Positions 43,217 to 53,329 of a stretch of 64,000 nt of DNA are shown piece after piece. The position numbers were made by a program, and so were the translations under genes. Source of the DNA: Chthonomonas sp. (GTDB lineage: Bacteria > Armatimonadota > Fimbriimonadia > Fimbriimonadales > Fimbriimonadaceae); NCBI GenBank assembly GCA_016788585.1, contig JAEURP010000018.1, positions 1 through 64,000 on the forward strand, written 5' to 3'. Positions within the stretch are counted from its first letter, which is position 1. Every line of letters starts with the position of its first letter. The notes under the pieces are model-generated. The model was not told the origin of the DNA and made no database searches. It saw only the letters and a list, made by a program, of their open reading frames with translations.

Positions 43217-45352
43217 ATGCCCCGCTCGCACCCTCTAGAACTGCTCCGAAACATTGGCATCGCTGCGCACATCGACGCCGGTAAGACCACCACGACCGAG
43301 CGCATCCTTTTTTACACCGGCAAGTCCCACAAGATTGGGGAAGTGCACGATGGCGCCGCCACGATGGACTGGATGGAGCAAGAGCAAGAGCGCGGTATCA
43401 CGATTACTTCGGCTGCGACCTCGTGCTTCTGGTCGGGCAGCAAGAAGGATAAGCCTGAGCACAAGATCAACATCATTGATACGCCGGGCCACGTGGACTT
43501 CACGGTGGAAGTGGAGCGCTCGCTGCGCGTTTTGGACGGCCTGGTTGCCGTTTACTGCGCCGTGGGTGGCGTTCAGCCTCAGTCCGAAACGGTTTGGCGT
43601 CAGGCGAACAAGTACAAGGTTCCTCGTATTGCTTACATCAACAAGATGGACCGCCTCGGCGCGGACTTCTTTACCGTCGTTCAGCGCATGCGCGAGCGAT
43701 TGGGCGCGAACGCGGCTCCGATCCAGATTCCGATCGGCGCGGAAAGCGACTACAAGGGCTACATTGACCTGATCACCATGAAGGCCGCGCTTTATGACAA
43801 GGACGACGACACGGGCAAGACCTTCAAGGAAACCGATATTCCTGCCGACATGACCGACCTCGCCGCCGAATGGCGCGAGAAGATGATCGAGTCGATTGCC
43901 GACTACGATGAATCCATCATGGAGCGCTTCCTGGAAGGTGAAGAGATCAGCGAGGCCGACATCCGCAAGGCCCTGCGCGAAGGCACCTTGGCCAACAAGA
44001 TCGTGCCTTGCATCTCGGGTTCGTCGTTCAAGAACAAGGGCGTGCAGGCGATGGTCGACTGCGTGATCGACTTCTTGCCGTCGCCGCTCGATGTGGATGC
44101 CGCCAAGGGCGTTGATCCGCACACCGACGAAGATCTCGTGCGCACCGCGAGCGACAAGGAGCCGTTCACGGCGCTTGCGTTCAAGATCATGAGCGACAAG
44201 TTCGTGGGTCGTCTCACGTTCATCCGCGTTTACTCGGGCACCCTCAAGAAGGGAACTCCCGTTTCGGTGAGCTTCCGTGATCCGGTCAGCAACGAGTTCC
44301 GAATCCGAACCGAGCGCGTGGGCCGCATTCTTGAAATGCACGCCAACGACCGAAAGGACATCGACGAAGTCTATGCCGGCGAAATCGTTGGCGTGATCGG
44401 CGTGAGCGACGTTCGCACGGGTTACACCCTCGCGACGGAAGATGATCCGATCTCGCTTGAGTCGATCAAGTTCCCCGAGCCGGTCATTCAGATCGCGATC
44501 GAGCCGAAGAGCCGCGCCGACCAAGAGAAGCTAGGCACCAGCCTTCAGCGCCTCGCCGAGGAAGATCCGACTTTCCGCGTCTTTACTGACCAGGATTCCG
44601 GCCAGACGATCATCAGCGGCATGGGCGAGCTCCACCTCGAAATCATCGTGGACCGCTTGAACCGAGAATTCGGCGTTCAGGCCAACCAGGGCAAGCCTCA
44701 GGTTGCTTATCGCGAGACGGTGAAGCAGAAGAGCAAGGCGACCGGAAAGTTCGTCCGCCAGACGGGTGGTTCGGGTCAATACGGCCACTGCGACATCGAG
44801 CTCGAGCCGCTCGAAGCCGGCCAAGGCTTTGTGTTCGAGAACAAGACCGTTGGTGGTTCGATTCCGAAGGAATACATCCCCGCCGTCGAAAAGGGCGTTC
44901 GCGAGGCTTTGCTGAGTGGCGTGCTCGCTGGTTACCCAGTCGTGGACGTGAAGGTAGCGGTCGTTCATGGTAGCTACCACGAAGTCGACTCGAACGAAAA
45001 TGCGTTCAAGCAAGCTGGCATCATCGCATTCAAGGAAGCGATGAAGCAAGCGAAGCCGGTGATCAAGGAGCCGATCATGCACGTGGAGGTTACGACCCCC
45101 GAGCAAAACGTTGGTGACGTGATTGGTGACCTCAACAAGCGACGCGGCCGAATCGAGGGTCAAGAACTCGTTGTTGGCGGCACGGTTGTCATCAACTCGC
45201 AGGTTCCTCTGTCTGAGATGTTTGGCTACGTGACGACGCTTCGCTCGCTCACTCAGGGCCGAGCGACTCCGAACGTGACGCCTTCGCACTACGAAGAAGT
45301 GCCGAATAACATCGCGACGGAAATCATCGCGAAGTCGCAAGCCGGTCGGTAG
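43217..45352 (+). CDS. fusA: translation elongation factor G
   Basis: 711 residues from the ATG at 43217. The frame extends upstream to 43145, but that part covers the leader hairpin. It is the GTPase that drives tRNA-mRNA translocation. GTP-binding motifs [22 protein letters not shown] and NKMD, and domain IV/V sequences ([34 protein letters not shown]) are intact. It stands alone with its own promoter and a double hairpin terminator, separated from rpsL-rpsG and from tuf. A long antisense open frame reflects codon bias only. Confidence 0.98.
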   Translation: MPRSHPLELLRNIGIAAHIDAGKTTTTERILFYTGKSHKIGEVHDGAATMDWMEQEQERGITITSAATSCFWSGSKKDKPEHKINIIDTPGHVDFTVEVERSLRVLDGLVAVYCAVGGVQPQSETVWRQANKYKVPRIAYINKMDRLGADFFTVVQRMRERLGANAAPIQIPIGAESDYKGYIDLITMKAALYDKDDDTGKTFKETDIPADMTDLAAEWREKMIESIADYDESIMERFLEGEEISEADIRKALREGTLANKIVPCISGSSFKNKGVQAMVDCVIDFLPSPLDVDAAKGVDPHTDEDLVRTASDKEPFTALAFKIMSDKFVGRLTFIRVYSGTLKKGTPVSVSFRDPVSNEFRIRTERVGRILEMHANDRKDIDEVYAGEIVGVIGVSDVRTGYTLATEDDPISLESIKFPEPVIQIAIEPKSRADQEKLGTSLQRLAEEDPTFRVFTDQDSGQTIISGMGELHLEIIVDRLNREFGVQANQGKPQVAYRETVKQKSKATGKFVRQTGGSGQYGHCDIELEPLEAGQGFVFENKTVGGSIPKEYIPAVEKGVREALLSGVLAGYPVVDVKVAVVHGSYHEVDSNENAFKQAGIIAFKEAMKQAKPVIKEPIMHVEVTTPEQNVGDVIGDLNKRRGRIEGQELVVGGTVVINSQVPLSEMFGYVTTLRSLTQGRATPNVTPSHYEEVPNNIATEIIAKSQAGR

Positions 45353-45358
45353 TGCCAG

Positions 45359-45408
45359 GCAGACTTTAGTCTGCAATAACGGACGCAAGCGTTACGCTTG
45401 CGTCCGTT
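45359..45408 (+). terminator. double hairpin terminator after fusA
   Basis: GCAGACT/AGTCTGC (45359-45374) is followed by a perfect 14-bp stem AACGGACGCAAGCG with its complement and a TTA loop (45378-45408), starting seven bases after the stop codon. Confidence 0.7.
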
Positions 45409-45453
45409 CCTATTGGGAGCGTCATTGGGATAGAATGCGCCAAGGAGAACCCC

Positions 45454-45975
45454 ATGAGTACCGATCAATTAGAACCTACACAAGACGATACGCACGGCCC
45501 AACAAAGCCAGAGAAGGAGCATGCTTGGCTCCAGCAACTGGTCGGCGAGTGGAATGTGAGTACGGAAATGACGATGCCCGACGGCAGTGCTGCAACCGGC
45601 ACTGGCCATGAATCGGTCAAGAGTTTGAACGGCCTTTGGGCTTATGTCGAGGGAGAGGGCAATATGCCCGATGGCGGCAAGATGCGCTACTTCTCGGGCA
45701 TTGGCTTTGATGTCACGTTTAAGAAGTACACGGGCTTCTGGATCGCCGATGTGTCTTCGCACATGTGGAAATATGATTGCGAACTCAGCGCCGATGGTAA
45801 GAGGCTCACCATGAACTGCGTTGGCCCGAACATGATGGGTGGGGAGGGCGAGACGGCAAATTATCGCGATGTCATCGAGATCATCGACGCCAACACGCGA
45901 ACGCTGACAGCATCGGGCGAGTTCGCCAATGGCGAATGGGTCCAGTTCATGAAGTCGACGCTTACGCGAGCGTAG
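45454..45975 (+). CDS. DUF1579 family protein
   Basis: 173 residues, cytosolic. The DUF1579 core is recognisable from HAWLQQLVGEWNVSTEMTMP through GHESVKSLNGLWAYVEGEG and MRYFSGIGFDVTFKKYTGFW. The fold is expected to be a small lipocalin-like beta-barrel, and its role is unknown. AAGGAG lies at good spacing before the ATG. TAGAAT further upstream may be its -10. Confidence 0.82.
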   Translation: MSTDQLEPTQDDTHGPTKPEKEHAWLQQLVGEWNVSTEMTMPDGSAATGTGHESVKSLNGLWAYVEGEGNMPDGGKMRYFSGIGFDVTFKKYTGFWIADVSSHMWKYDCELSADGKRLTMNCVGPNMMGGEGETANYRDVIEIIDANTRTLTASGEFANGEWVQFMKSTLTRA

Positions 45976-46085
45976 TCCCGACGTCCCGACGTCCTGTAAT
46001 TAATAAAAGAGATTCTCCCTTCGCTTCCGCGGAGAGTGAAACGGTCGGTGGAATCCCAGGGCGTTAAATGTGCGATGATCGCCGT

Positions 46086-46742
46086 ATGGCGAGCGAATCG
46101 CGCAAAGAGATTGATGTGCCCCTTTTGGTCACTTGGGTCGCGACTGTAGTGGTCGGAATCTGGCTGAAGGCGCACTTGCAAGGACTTTGGCCGGACACCA
46201 TGATTGGTCAAACCGACTCGTCAGATGAATCTAGTTTCAACCGAAACTTGGCGTTACCAATTCTTGCGTCGTCTCTCCCTCCTTTGTTGGTCTTGCTCCT
46301 CCAAGGCGGGGTTCTGCTATGGCGATTCGCGAGATTTCCAGTTATTGTCTGGACGGCTCTAGGGTTCATTGTTTCCATCTCGGCCCAGTCAGCGGGAATA
46401 CTGGTTTTCAACGTTGTCATGGCGATTACCGGCAAGTCGATACCCGATCAAGGGATGTGGACTTTTGGGTTAGGGATGCTCATTACGGGCCTGCTTTGCG
46501 TCCTGATCCAGTCGTTTTTCCTGGCTTCAATCTTTAAGCGCGCCGAAGTGTGGCTCTATATTGGCGCAGCATATTACGGCCTTTGGTTCACGTTCGTGAT
46601 CTTGATTCGCGCTTTTGAGCTACCACTGCCTCAGATGCTGGTTACTTGGTTGATCCCACTGCTCGGTGCAGTCGCGCAGGGGTATTGGCTTGCCGCAGAA
46701 GACTTAGCGGAGGAGCCCCATCCGGTGGTTGCGAGAAGTTAA
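46086..46742 (+). CDS. integral membrane protein of unknown function
   Basis: 218 residues from the ATG at 46086. Five or six hydrophobic segments are visible (near residues 13-28, 55-75, 80-100, 120-145, 150-170 and 175-195). No signature was recognised. It lies between the DUF1579 gene and tuf on the same strand but probably outside the tuf transcript, because tuf has its own promoter. Confidence 0.6.
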   Translation: MASESRKEIDVPLLVTWVATVVVGIWLKAHLQGLWPDTMIGQTDSSDESSFNRNLALPILASSLPPLLVLLLQGGVLLWRFARFPVIVWTALGFIVSISAQSAGILVFNVVMAITGKSIPDQGMWTFGLGMLITGLLCVLIQSFFLASIFKRAEVWLYIGAAYYGLWFTFVILIRAFELPLPQMLVTWLIPLLGAVAQGYWLAAEDLAEEPHPVVARS

Positions 46743-46795
46743 TGGCGCCATTTGCAAACTCACTGCGAACGCCATGCGCCAACCTGACTTATCCC

Positions 46796-46825
46796 TTGAA
46801 ATTGCTCGTGTATTCCAAGTACAAT
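46796..46825 (+). promoter_or_regulatory. tuf promoter
   Basis: TTGAAA (46796-46801) and TACAAT (46820-46825) are separated by 18 bases. The predicted leader of about 90 bases has no obvious Shine-Dalgarno close to the ATG. Confidence 0.65.
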
Positions 46826-46921
46826 CTATCCCGTCATTAGCCCCTCCGTGTGGTTGGGGTGAGACCGAAATCGGGCGACGGGTCGCCCTACCCTAACCAC
46901 AAGGAATAGAACTGAAGAAAA

Positions 46922-48154
46922 ATGGCAAGAGCTAAATTCGAAAGAAACAAGCCTCACGTCAACATCGGCACCATTGGCCACGTTGACCACGGCAAGACCT
47001 CGTTGACCGCGGCTATCACGGGCGTGATGTCGCAAAAGATCGCGACCAACAAGAAGGTTTCCTACGCGGAAATCGACTCGGCGCCTGAAGAAAAGGCCCG
47101 TGGTATTACGATCAACATTTCGCACCAGGAGTACGAAACCGACACGCGACACTACGCGCACGTCGACTGCCCTGGCCACGCTGACTTTATCAAGAACATG
47201 ATCACGGGTGCCGCCCAGATGGACGGCGCGATCCTCGTTGTTGCTTCGACCGACGGTCCGATGCCACAGACTCGCGAGCACATTCTTTTGGCTCGTCAGG
47301 TCGGTGTGCCTTACATCGTGGTCTTCATGAACAAGACAGACCTCGTTGACGACGCCGAATTGCTCGAGCTCGTCGAGATGGAAATCCGCGAATTGCTCAG
47401 CAAGTACGGCTTCCCAGGCGACGACACTCCAGTCATCATGGGTTCGGCCGTGAAGGCTATCGAAGCTCTCGAAGCCGGCAAGGGTCTCGACGATCCGGCA
47501 TTCAAGCCGATCATCGACCTCATGGACGCGGTTGACAGCTTCATCCCAACCCCAGAGCGCGACAACGAAAAGCCATTCTTGATGGCTGTCGAAGACGTGT
47601 TCACCATTACGGGTCGCGGTACGGTTGCTACCGGTCGCTGCGAGCGCGGAAAGCTTCTCGTGAACACTGAAGTTGAGATCGTTGGTCTTGCTCCAGAATC
47701 GCGAAAGACGACCTGCACGGGTATCGAAATGTTCCGCAAGCTTCTGGACGAGTGCCAAGCTGGCGACAACGTCGGTCTCTTGCTCCGCGGTGTTGAGCGA
47801 AGCGACATCGAGCGCGGCATGGTTATTGCCAAGCCCGGTTCGATCAAGCCACACACCAAGTTCAAGGGCGAAGTTTACGTTCTGTCGAAGGAAGAGGGCG
47901 GACGACACACCCCGTTCGTCCCCGGCTACCGACCACAGTTCTACTTCCGAACGACGGACGTTACCGGTACGATCGACGGCATCTTCACGACCGGTGGCGA
48001 TGCTGCTGAAATGTGTATGCCTGGCGACAACGTTCAGATGGCGATTTCGCTTCTGGATGACAAGCCGATCGCTATGGAGCAGGGCTCCAAGTTTGCTATC
48101 CGAGAGGGTGGCCGAACGGTCGGCGCAGGCACGATTACCGAAATCATCAAGTAA
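46922..48154 (+). CDS. tuf: translation elongation factor Tu
   Basis: 410 residues. It delivers aminoacyl-tRNA to the ribosome. Motifs [22 protein letters not shown] and NKTD are present; the last is the D-variant of the usual NKCD. The effector loop [15 protein letters not shown] and the family end ([11 protein letters not shown]) are intact. It is a single gene with its own promoter and terminator, about 1.6 kb after fusA. Confidence 0.98.
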   Translation: MARAKFERNKPHVNIGTIGHVDHGKTSLTAAITGVMSQKIATNKKVSYAEIDSAPEEKARGITINISHQEYETDTRHYAHVDCPGHADFIKNMITGAAQMDGAILVVASTDGPMPQTREHILLARQVGVPYIVVFMNKTDLVDDAELLELVEMEIRELLSKYGFPGDDTPVIMGSAVKAIEALEAGKGLDDPAFKPIIDLMDAVDSFIPTPERDNEKPFLMAVEDVFTITGRGTVATGRCERGKLLVNTEVEIVGLAPESRKTTCTGIEMFRKLLDECQAGDNVGLLLRGVERSDIERGMVIAKPGSIKPHTKFKGEVYVLSKEEGGRHTPFVPGYRPQFYFRTTDVTGTIDGIFTTGGDAAEMCMPGDNVQMAISLLDDKPIAMEQGSKFAIREGGRTVGAGTITEIIK

Positions 48155-48169
48155 TCGAACCCGCCAAGA

Positions 48170-48201
48170 AAATCGCCCCTCTCGATTGAGAGGGGCGATT
48201 T
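48170..48201 (+). terminator. tuf terminator
   Basis: A perfect 14-bp stem (AAATCGCCCCTCTC with its complement) with a GATT loop is followed by CATTTTGTTT. It may also serve the convergent glycosyltransferase gene. Confidence 0.85.
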
Positions 48202-48220
48202 CATTTTGTTTGGCTGAGGG

Positions 48221-49189
48221 TCATGCCATGGCAGATTGGCGCGCCTGCATGGCGATTGCGCTCAGGATGGCTTCGGTCAAGTCGTCGAGGTCAAATGTCT
48301 CTGTACAAGTGTTATCGGGGTAGGGAGGACGGTGGCAGCGACCTCGGGCCAAACAAGAGGCACATCCATTCTTTGGCCGAAGGAGGGTCACCCTTTCGGC
48401 AAGCGGTCGCCATCGCTCCGAAGGAAGAAACACCTTGCAGGAAAGGTCGATGACGGGCACCCGAAGGGCTGCAGCAAGGTGAGCCGGACCGGTATCGGGA
48501 CTAATCACCAATTGGGCGCGGGAGAGCACTGATGCCAACTGCTCGATACCAGTCGGATGAAGGCGTTCTGAATCAGGAAATCTGATGCTGAGTTGTTGCG
48601 CCAAGGCTGACTCAGGCGAACTTGTTATGAGGGCGCCGAGGCCCAGAAGCTGGCAGACTTCAATTGCCTGAGTGAGGACGTCAAAACTTGGAGGTCGGTT
48701 TGATTTTCCAGTATCTGTGTGAACCACTACGTATTCCCGATCAATCCCGATTGGTTCAACCAAGGAGCGGAGATCAGGGTAGCGTGTGATGATCGGCAGT
48801 TCAGGGAAAGCGCAACGAAAATAGATGCCCCAAATGTTAGCCTGATGCAGGTTGCGTGGCAACCCTCGAGGCACGAGATCACTTGCAAACCAGCGATAGG
48901 CACCTCGGTCTTCCGCGATGATTCTCTTGGCCCTTAGCCTCTTGGCCAATTGGATGAATCTAAGATCAGGCTTGCCGAACTGGATGAGAACATCTATGGG
49001 GTGGGGAATGTCCTGAATGGTCGGGGCTACCAGTAGATTGGGGAAAAACTTGGCCACCCATCTAGTAGATTCCCCATCGTTGCAAATGACCTTGAGGTCA
49101 GGGTACCGAGGCATCAACTCGGCAAAAATGGACGCTAATACAATCGTATCTCCGAGCCTGTCGGCTGGCTTTGTGAGATAAGCAAGCAT
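48221..49189 (-). CDS. glycosyltransferase family 9 (heptosyltransferase-like)
   Basis: 322 residues from the ATG at 49189 (TTG at 49198 is possible). The GT-B fold of family 9 is shown by DRLGDTIVLASIF near the N-terminus and by the C-terminal nucleotide-sugar site VISPDTGPAHLAAALRVP (about 225-242). A Cys cluster near the end (CASCLARGRC, then DNTC) matches the CxxC-type clusters of this family. It probably adds a sugar to lipopolysaccharide or another envelope glycan, and the acceptor is unknown. No other lipopolysaccharide genes are adjacent. TAGAAT lies eight bases before the ATG. Confidence 0.85.
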   Translation of the reverse strand: MLAYLTKPADRLGDTIVLASIFAELMPRYPDLKVICNDGESTRWVAKFFPNLLVAPTIQDIPHPIDVLIQFGKPDLRFIQLAKRLRAKRIIAEDRGAYRWFASDLVPRGLPRNLHQANIWGIYFRCAFPELPIITRYPDLRSLVEPIGIDREYVVVHTDTGKSNRPPSFDVLTQAIEVCQLLGLGALITSSPESALAQQLSIRFPDSERLHPTGIEQLASVLSRAQLVISPDTGPAHLAAALRVPVIDLSCKVFLPSERWRPLAERVTLLRPKNGCASCLARGRCHRPPYPDNTCTETFDLDDLTEAILSAIAMQARQSAMA

Positions 49190-49261
49190 CTCTCTCAATT
49201 CTACAGGACGCGGAGCCTTGCGATGGTTGACGGAAATTAGGGGTTTAGGGCATTGCTATGT

Positions 49262-49267
49262 TAGTAT
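49262..49267 (+). promoter_or_regulatory. -10 box TAGTAT, six bases before the subtilase start
   Basis: TAGTAT-N6-ATG, the leaderless arrangement. The divergent glycosyltransferase promoter (TAGAAT on the minus strand, 49198-49203) lies about 60 bases away. Confidence 0.45.
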
Positions 49268-49273
49268 TGAGTC

Positions 49274-51919
49274 ATGAAAAGAGCAATATTCGTTTGTGCG
49301 CTTGCGTTTGGAACCGGAAGAGGCGCCTTTGGACAACTCAAGGGTGATCAGTACATTGCCTGTCCTTTGCCCGTAACGAACTCTCGCTCTCTCTCTCAAT
49401 TGGCCCTTACAATTGATCTTGTCGACCAATTGCCCCTCTCTAAGACATGGATTGTTCGCGCCAAACGAGGAGAAACCGGCGAAGCCATGGCAAGGCGCCT
49501 TCGAAGATCCGGCCAATTCTCATTTGTCACCAAGGATAGGGTGCTCGCTCCTGCTGTTAGTCCAAACGATCCTCTTTTCAACCAGCAATGGCACTTGGCG
49601 CAGATCTCCGCCCCACGAGCCTGGGACTTCGTAATTGGCGCCCAGGCTCCCATCGTGGCGTTTGTAGATACCGGTGTTGACGTCAACCATCCGGACCTGA
49701 TCCCAAACCTCATCCCTGGTTACAACTCCGTTCTAGATCAGTATCAGTCAAATGGCGCCACGGTGAGTGACAATACGGCCTCCTTTGCTCACGGAACCTT
49801 TGTAGCCGGCGTTATTTCCGCCAAAGGGAACAATGGAATAGGGGTTTCTGGCGTAGGGTGGAATATTCGGCTCCTACCAGTCAAGGCGAGCCACGACCCT
49901 AGCGGAGATGCTTTTGAGTCCGATCTCCTGCAAGGAGCTGAGGTGGCCGCTACCATGGGAGCAAAAGTAGTCAATGTCAGCTATTCAGGAGTCGAAGAGC
50001 CAGCAGTTCAAGTAACTGGTGCCGCCCTTAGGGCAAACGGTGTAAATCTCGTTTGGGCCGCTGGGAATGACGGTGTAAACCTCTCGGGATTTGACTGGCC
50101 GGACGTCACCGTCGTTGGAGCAACGCAATCTAATGATGTGAAGTCTGGATTTTCAAACTTTGGCCTTGCAGTTGACTGCTTTGCGCCGGGGTCTGCAATT
50201 CGCTCGACTTACAGGAATGGGCTGTACACAGTTGGCGACGGTACCAGCTTTGCCGCGCCAGCCGTTTCAGCGGCCCTCGCATTGATGGCCGAACGACAAC
50301 CGGCCCTTACGCCGGCTCAAAGAGAGAATCAGATATTGCGGCGTTGCCGTGATTTAGGAGCGACTGGAAATGACGTCTACTGGGGATGGGGTCGTGTAAA
50401 TCTAGCGTCAGCGATTGAAAGCCCAATCCGCAAGTATCACCTTTCGATTGTTGCGACTCCCTTCCCGGATTCGAACACGTGGGGTACATGGATGGATGAC
50501 CAAGGAAACTTGCTTATGGAGCTTGCTACTCCATTAGAAGGCTCCCACCATTACCGTGCCTTGAATGGGATGCTGACTGGTCCGGTTCCGCCGCCCTATC
50601 CAATCCCAAGCCCGGTTTCTGCACCCATTACCGATGTGAGTAACAATGGACTGGCTGTAGGATTTGCCTACGATCAATCGACTAGTAATGGCTTTTGGGG
50701 AAGCCTTGGTGGTTCGCAAGGATTCACGAACTACCCGATCGTCAATGGTTATTCTTGGGTTCAACCTTTGGGAGTGAACGACCTAGGCGATTCTGTCGGG
50801 CGATACGCCCACGTGGGCGACTTCAGCGCAGAAGTCGGTTTTATTCGAAGGGCCAATGGAACGACGTCCTTCCCGGCGCCGGTCGCCACCTTTGGGCGCA
50901 ATTCCCTCTACGGCATCAATGATTTGGGGCAATGTGTGGGCCAGTTCTTCGGACCAACCCCGCTTTACACTGACGGAACGGCTCTCATCCAATTGCCCGT
51001 TCAGAACGGCTTTAATCTCGGTCACGCGAATCGGATAAACAACAATGGTTTCATCGTTGGCTCAGTTTCAGCAAGCAACACCAATTTCCACGCCGTTTGG
51101 TGGCAGCTTGGGCAACTATCTGACATGTTCATGTTCGACTCGCCCGCAAATTGCTTTGCCGACGACGTCAATGATCGCGGAGAAGTTGTCGGCCGCGAAT
51201 ACACGTCTCCGGCCCTTGCTGCGACATACGCTTACGTTTTCGAAGGTCACTCCAAAGGACGGCTTCAAGATCTGCTTACCGCGCCTATGCCGGTAGGAAT
51301 TGTGAGAATCGGCGGGTCGCCAACGATTACGAGGAGTGGTGTGATCACGGCCTCGGCCTTTACCGAGAATGGTCGCGCCCTGCCTTGCTATGCCACCCCC
51401 ATCGACTCATCAACGATGACAGTATCGGTCGGACAAATGGGAAGTTCTCCAGTCTATGTGGGTTCGATCCCACCCTCGCTATCAGTAGAGTTTGCTACGC
51501 CCGATGGAGTCGACATACCCGGAACTGCATATCAAGCGTCGTATTCCGGCGTTACCGGGCGAGCCAACCTCGTCGTTCCTCTCTCGGTGACAGGGGATTT
51601 CAGACTTCGGCTACGGCTTAACTCCTCAGTCGTACCCGGGTATTCAGGTTGCCCTTACTTGTCACGGCTTTATCCGCCCTTGGCAGAACCTCCGCTACCT
51701 TTCGACACGTACACAACTCCCTTGATTGAGATGTATCCAGGTGACGTCAATGGTTCAGGCGAGATTGATGCGGCTGACATCGATGGGGTTATCGAACAAT
51801 TTGGGACAGTATCTGGTGGACCGGGATGGTTGGGTACCGGTGATGCCGATGGCTCTTCCGAAGTCGACGCAGGCGATATCGACTTAGTGATTGCCAATTT
51901 TGGGCTAGCGGCCGAGTAA
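49274..51919 (+). CDS. secreted subtilisin-like protease with HAF repeats and dockerin-like tail
   Basis: 881 residues. Signal peptide [19 protein letters not shown] is followed by an S8 protease domain with D132 ([12 protein letters not shown]), H173 ([11 protein letters not shown]) and S325 (GDGTSFAAP). Residues about 450-680 carry at least four HAF-type repeats of the form (V/I)N(D/N)xGxxVG ([55 protein letters not shown]), predicted to fold as a propeller-like beta structure. The last 60 residues are two EF-hand loops ([24 protein letters not shown]), ending IANFGLAAE. An extracellular protease is inferred, possibly attached through the C-terminal module. Confidence 0.88.
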   Translation: MKRAIFVCALAFGTGRGAFGQLKGDQYIACPLPVTNSRSLSQLALTIDLVDQLPLSKTWIVRAKRGETGEAMARRLRRSGQFSFVTKDRVLAPAVSPNDPLFNQQWHLAQISAPRAWDFVIGAQAPIVAFVDTGVDVNHPDLIPNLIPGYNSVLDQYQSNGATVSDNTASFAHGTFVAGVISAKGNNGIGVSGVGWNIRLLPVKASHDPSGDAFESDLLQGAEVAATMGAKVVNVSYSGVEEPAVQVTGAALRANGVNLVWAAGNDGVNLSGFDWPDVTVVGATQSNDVKSGFSNFGLAVDCFAPGSAIRSTYRNGLYTVGDGTSFAAPAVSAALALMAERQPALTPAQRENQILRRCRDLGATGNDVYWGWGRVNLASAIESPIRKYHLSIVATPFPDSNTWGTWMDDQGNLLMELATPLEGSHHYRALNGMLTGPVPPPYPIPSPVSAPITDVSNNGLAVGFAYDQSTSNGFWGSLGGSQGFTNYPIVNGYSWVQPLGVNDLGDSVGRYAHVGDFSAEVGFIRRANGTTSFPAPVATFGRNSLYGINDLGQCVGQFFGPTPLYTDGTALIQLPVQNGFNLGHANRINNNGFIVGSVSASNTNFHAVWWQLGQLSDMFMFDSPANCFADDVNDRGEVVGREYTSPALAATYAYVFEGHSKGRLQDLLTAPMPVGIVRIGGSPTITRSGVITASAFTENGRALPCYATPIDSSTMTVSVGQMGSSPVYVGSIPPSLSVEFATPDGVDIPGTAYQASYSGVTGRANLVVPLSVTGDFRLRLRLNSSVVPGYSGCPYLSRLYPPLAEPPLPFDTYTTPLIEMYPGDVNGSGEIDAADIDGVIEQFGTVSGGPGWLGTGDADGSSEVDAGDIDLVIANFGLAAE

Positions 51920-51925
51920 CTCGGG

Positions 51926-51931
51926 TACAAT
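51926..51931 (+). promoter_or_regulatory. possible -10 box of rpsJ
   Basis: TACAAT lies seven bases after the stop of the subtilase gene and 64 bases before the rpsJ ATG. The -35 region is not clear. Confidence 0.4.
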
Positions 51932-51995
51932 TCCGCCTGTCGTAAGGTTGGGGATGGGCATGCCGCCCTCTTGGAATTTACGATCTGAGAAACTT

Positions 51996-52304
51996 ATGAA
52001 GGCACCACGAGTACGTATTCGTTTGCGCGGCTATGACCACCGCGTCTTGGACATTTCGGCTGAGAAGATCGCCGAAACCGCCCGCCGCACCGGCGCGCGA
52101 ATTAGCGGCCCAATTCCGCTTCCGACCAACATCCGCAAGTTCTGCGTGATCCGCGGCCCCCATATCGACAAGGAGTCGATGGAGCACTTCGAAATTCGAA
52201 CTCATAATCGCTTGATCGACATCAACGAGCCCAACAATAAGACGATTGACGCTCTAATGCGCCTGGACCTTCCCAGTGGCGTAGACATTCAGATCAAGAC
52301 CTGA
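51996..52304 (+). CDS. rpsJ: 30S ribosomal protein S10
   Basis: 102 residues from the ATG at 51996; the in-frame extension to 51948 is not conserved. S10 binds the 30S head and also acts in transcription antitermination with NusB. The conserved [34 protein letters not shown] and THNRLIDI are present. It normally leads the S10 operon (rplC and following genes), but a hairpin terminator follows immediately and no further ribosomal gene is present. Confidence 0.97.
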   Translation: MKAPRVRIRLRGYDHRVLDISAEKIAETARRTGARISGPIPLPTNIRKFCVIRGPHIDKESMEHFEIRTHNRLIDINEPNNKTIDALMRLDLPSGVDIQIKT

Positions 52305-52327
52305 CCTCGTCAGATGCAGATTCTTGG

Positions 52328-52355
52328 AACGGGTTGCCCGACTGGGCAACCCGTT
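52328..52355 (+). terminator. rpsJ terminator
   Basis: A perfect 12-bp stem AACGGGTTGCCC with its complement and a GACT loop, followed by CTGTG. It separates rpsJ from everything downstream. Confidence 0.75.
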
Positions 52356-52542
52356 CTGTGCATCTAAGGGGTATTCCAACAAAGCGGATAAGGGTTAACA
52401 TTCGCATAGCCCCCTATTCTTACTGGGTTCATGCAGATTCTGGCTTTGAGCCCGCTAGGCTGAGAGGAATTGATTTACAATGGAGTTGACGCAGTTTGGC
52501 GTCCGCTCAGCCATTATTTGGGTTGGCGTTTTTTTGAGGATT

Positions 52543-53283
52543 ATGAAAAAGCTACTTTGGATTAGTGCGACGTTGGCGTTGGCTGGCTCAGCCATGGCTT
52601 GGCAAGTGTCTCTGGGTATCCGCGAAACCAATGCCGCCGGCGGTCTCGACGTCGGCGTTGGAAACAATGGTGGGACGGCAGGTGGTATCGAGTGGATCAA
52701 CCTGGATCAAACGACCTTAATCACCGACGGCGCCTGGCACCTTTACACCTGGAACTTCACTGGAGCAACTGTTACGGGGTTTGCGGGAGGAACAGCGAAC
52801 GGGACTCTGCAGGGCAACTATGGTGTTCTTGAGAATATCAGAGTTCGGAACAATGGTGGCACTACGAACGCGATCACCTTATGGATTGATGATGTGACCA
52901 GCGCCAACGATGCCGGAAGTACTACTTTCGGTACCTTCGAAGGTTACGCGAACAATGCTGTGGCCCGATTCCAGCGTGCGAACTTTTCGGGTTCATCGAC
53001 CAACGTTGCAGGTGGAGCTACTGCCGGCGTCGACGGATCGACTGCTTACTCCGGTAGCAAGTCATACAAGTTCAACTGGAGCCATACCACCAATGCCACG
53101 ACGAACTGGGCTCGGCTGACATCGGGCGCGGGCGGCGGATTGCTCGACCCCAACTCGATGGTTCGACTAGATGGCAATGCTCGTGTAAGTTTCTGGGCGA
53201 AGGCGACGGTCGTTCCTGAACCTGCTTCCATGGCTGCCCTTGGACTTGGCATTGCCGCCTTGCTTCGCCGCCGCAGAAAGTGA
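52543..53283 (+). CDS. PEP-CTERM protein of unknown function
   Basis: 246 residues from the ATG at 52543, with GAGGA upstream. The signal peptide (KKLLWISATLALAGSAMA) is followed by a Gly/Asn/Thr-rich beta domain with WHLYTWNFTGATVTGF and a second part resembling a carbohydrate-binding jelly roll (YSGSKSYKFNWSHTT). The tail is VPEPASMAALGLGIAALLRR plus RRK. The tail marks it for exosortase-type sorting. Surface or matrix localisation is inferred. Confidence 0.8.
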   Translation: MKKLLWISATLALAGSAMAWQVSLGIRETNAAGGLDVGVGNNGGTAGGIEWINLDQTTLITDGAWHLYTWNFTGATVTGFAGGTANGTLQGNYGVLENIRVRNNGGTTNAITLWIDDVTSANDAGSTTFGTFEGYANNAVARFQRANFSGSSTNVAGGATAGVDGSTAYSGSKSYKFNWSHTTNATTNWARLTSGAGGGLLDPNSMVRLDGNARVSFWAKATVVPEPASMAALGLGIAALLRRRRK

Positions 53284-53301
53284 AGTAGCAACTAGCGTGG
53301 A

Positions 53302-53328
53302 AATGGGAGGTCGAATTGGCCTCCCATT
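53302..53328. terminator. bidirectional terminator between the PEP-CTERM gene and tkt
   Basis: AATGGGAGG and CCTCCCATT form a 9-bp stem, followed by CTTATTTTA on the plus strand, one base before the tkt stop codon. Confidence 0.75.
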
Positions 53329-53329
53329 C

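Noticed and set aside
43235-44524. 429-codon reverse-strand frame
   Set aside because: Antisense shadow of fusA. EF-G motifs on the plus strand are unambiguous.
46743-46921. tRNA genes near tuf
   Set aside because: tRNA genes often precede tuf, so I read this gap for a cloverleaf with a TTCGA-type arm and an acceptor stem. None is present, nor in the other gaps.
46826-47908. 360-codon reverse-strand frame
   Set aside because: Antisense shadow of tuf.
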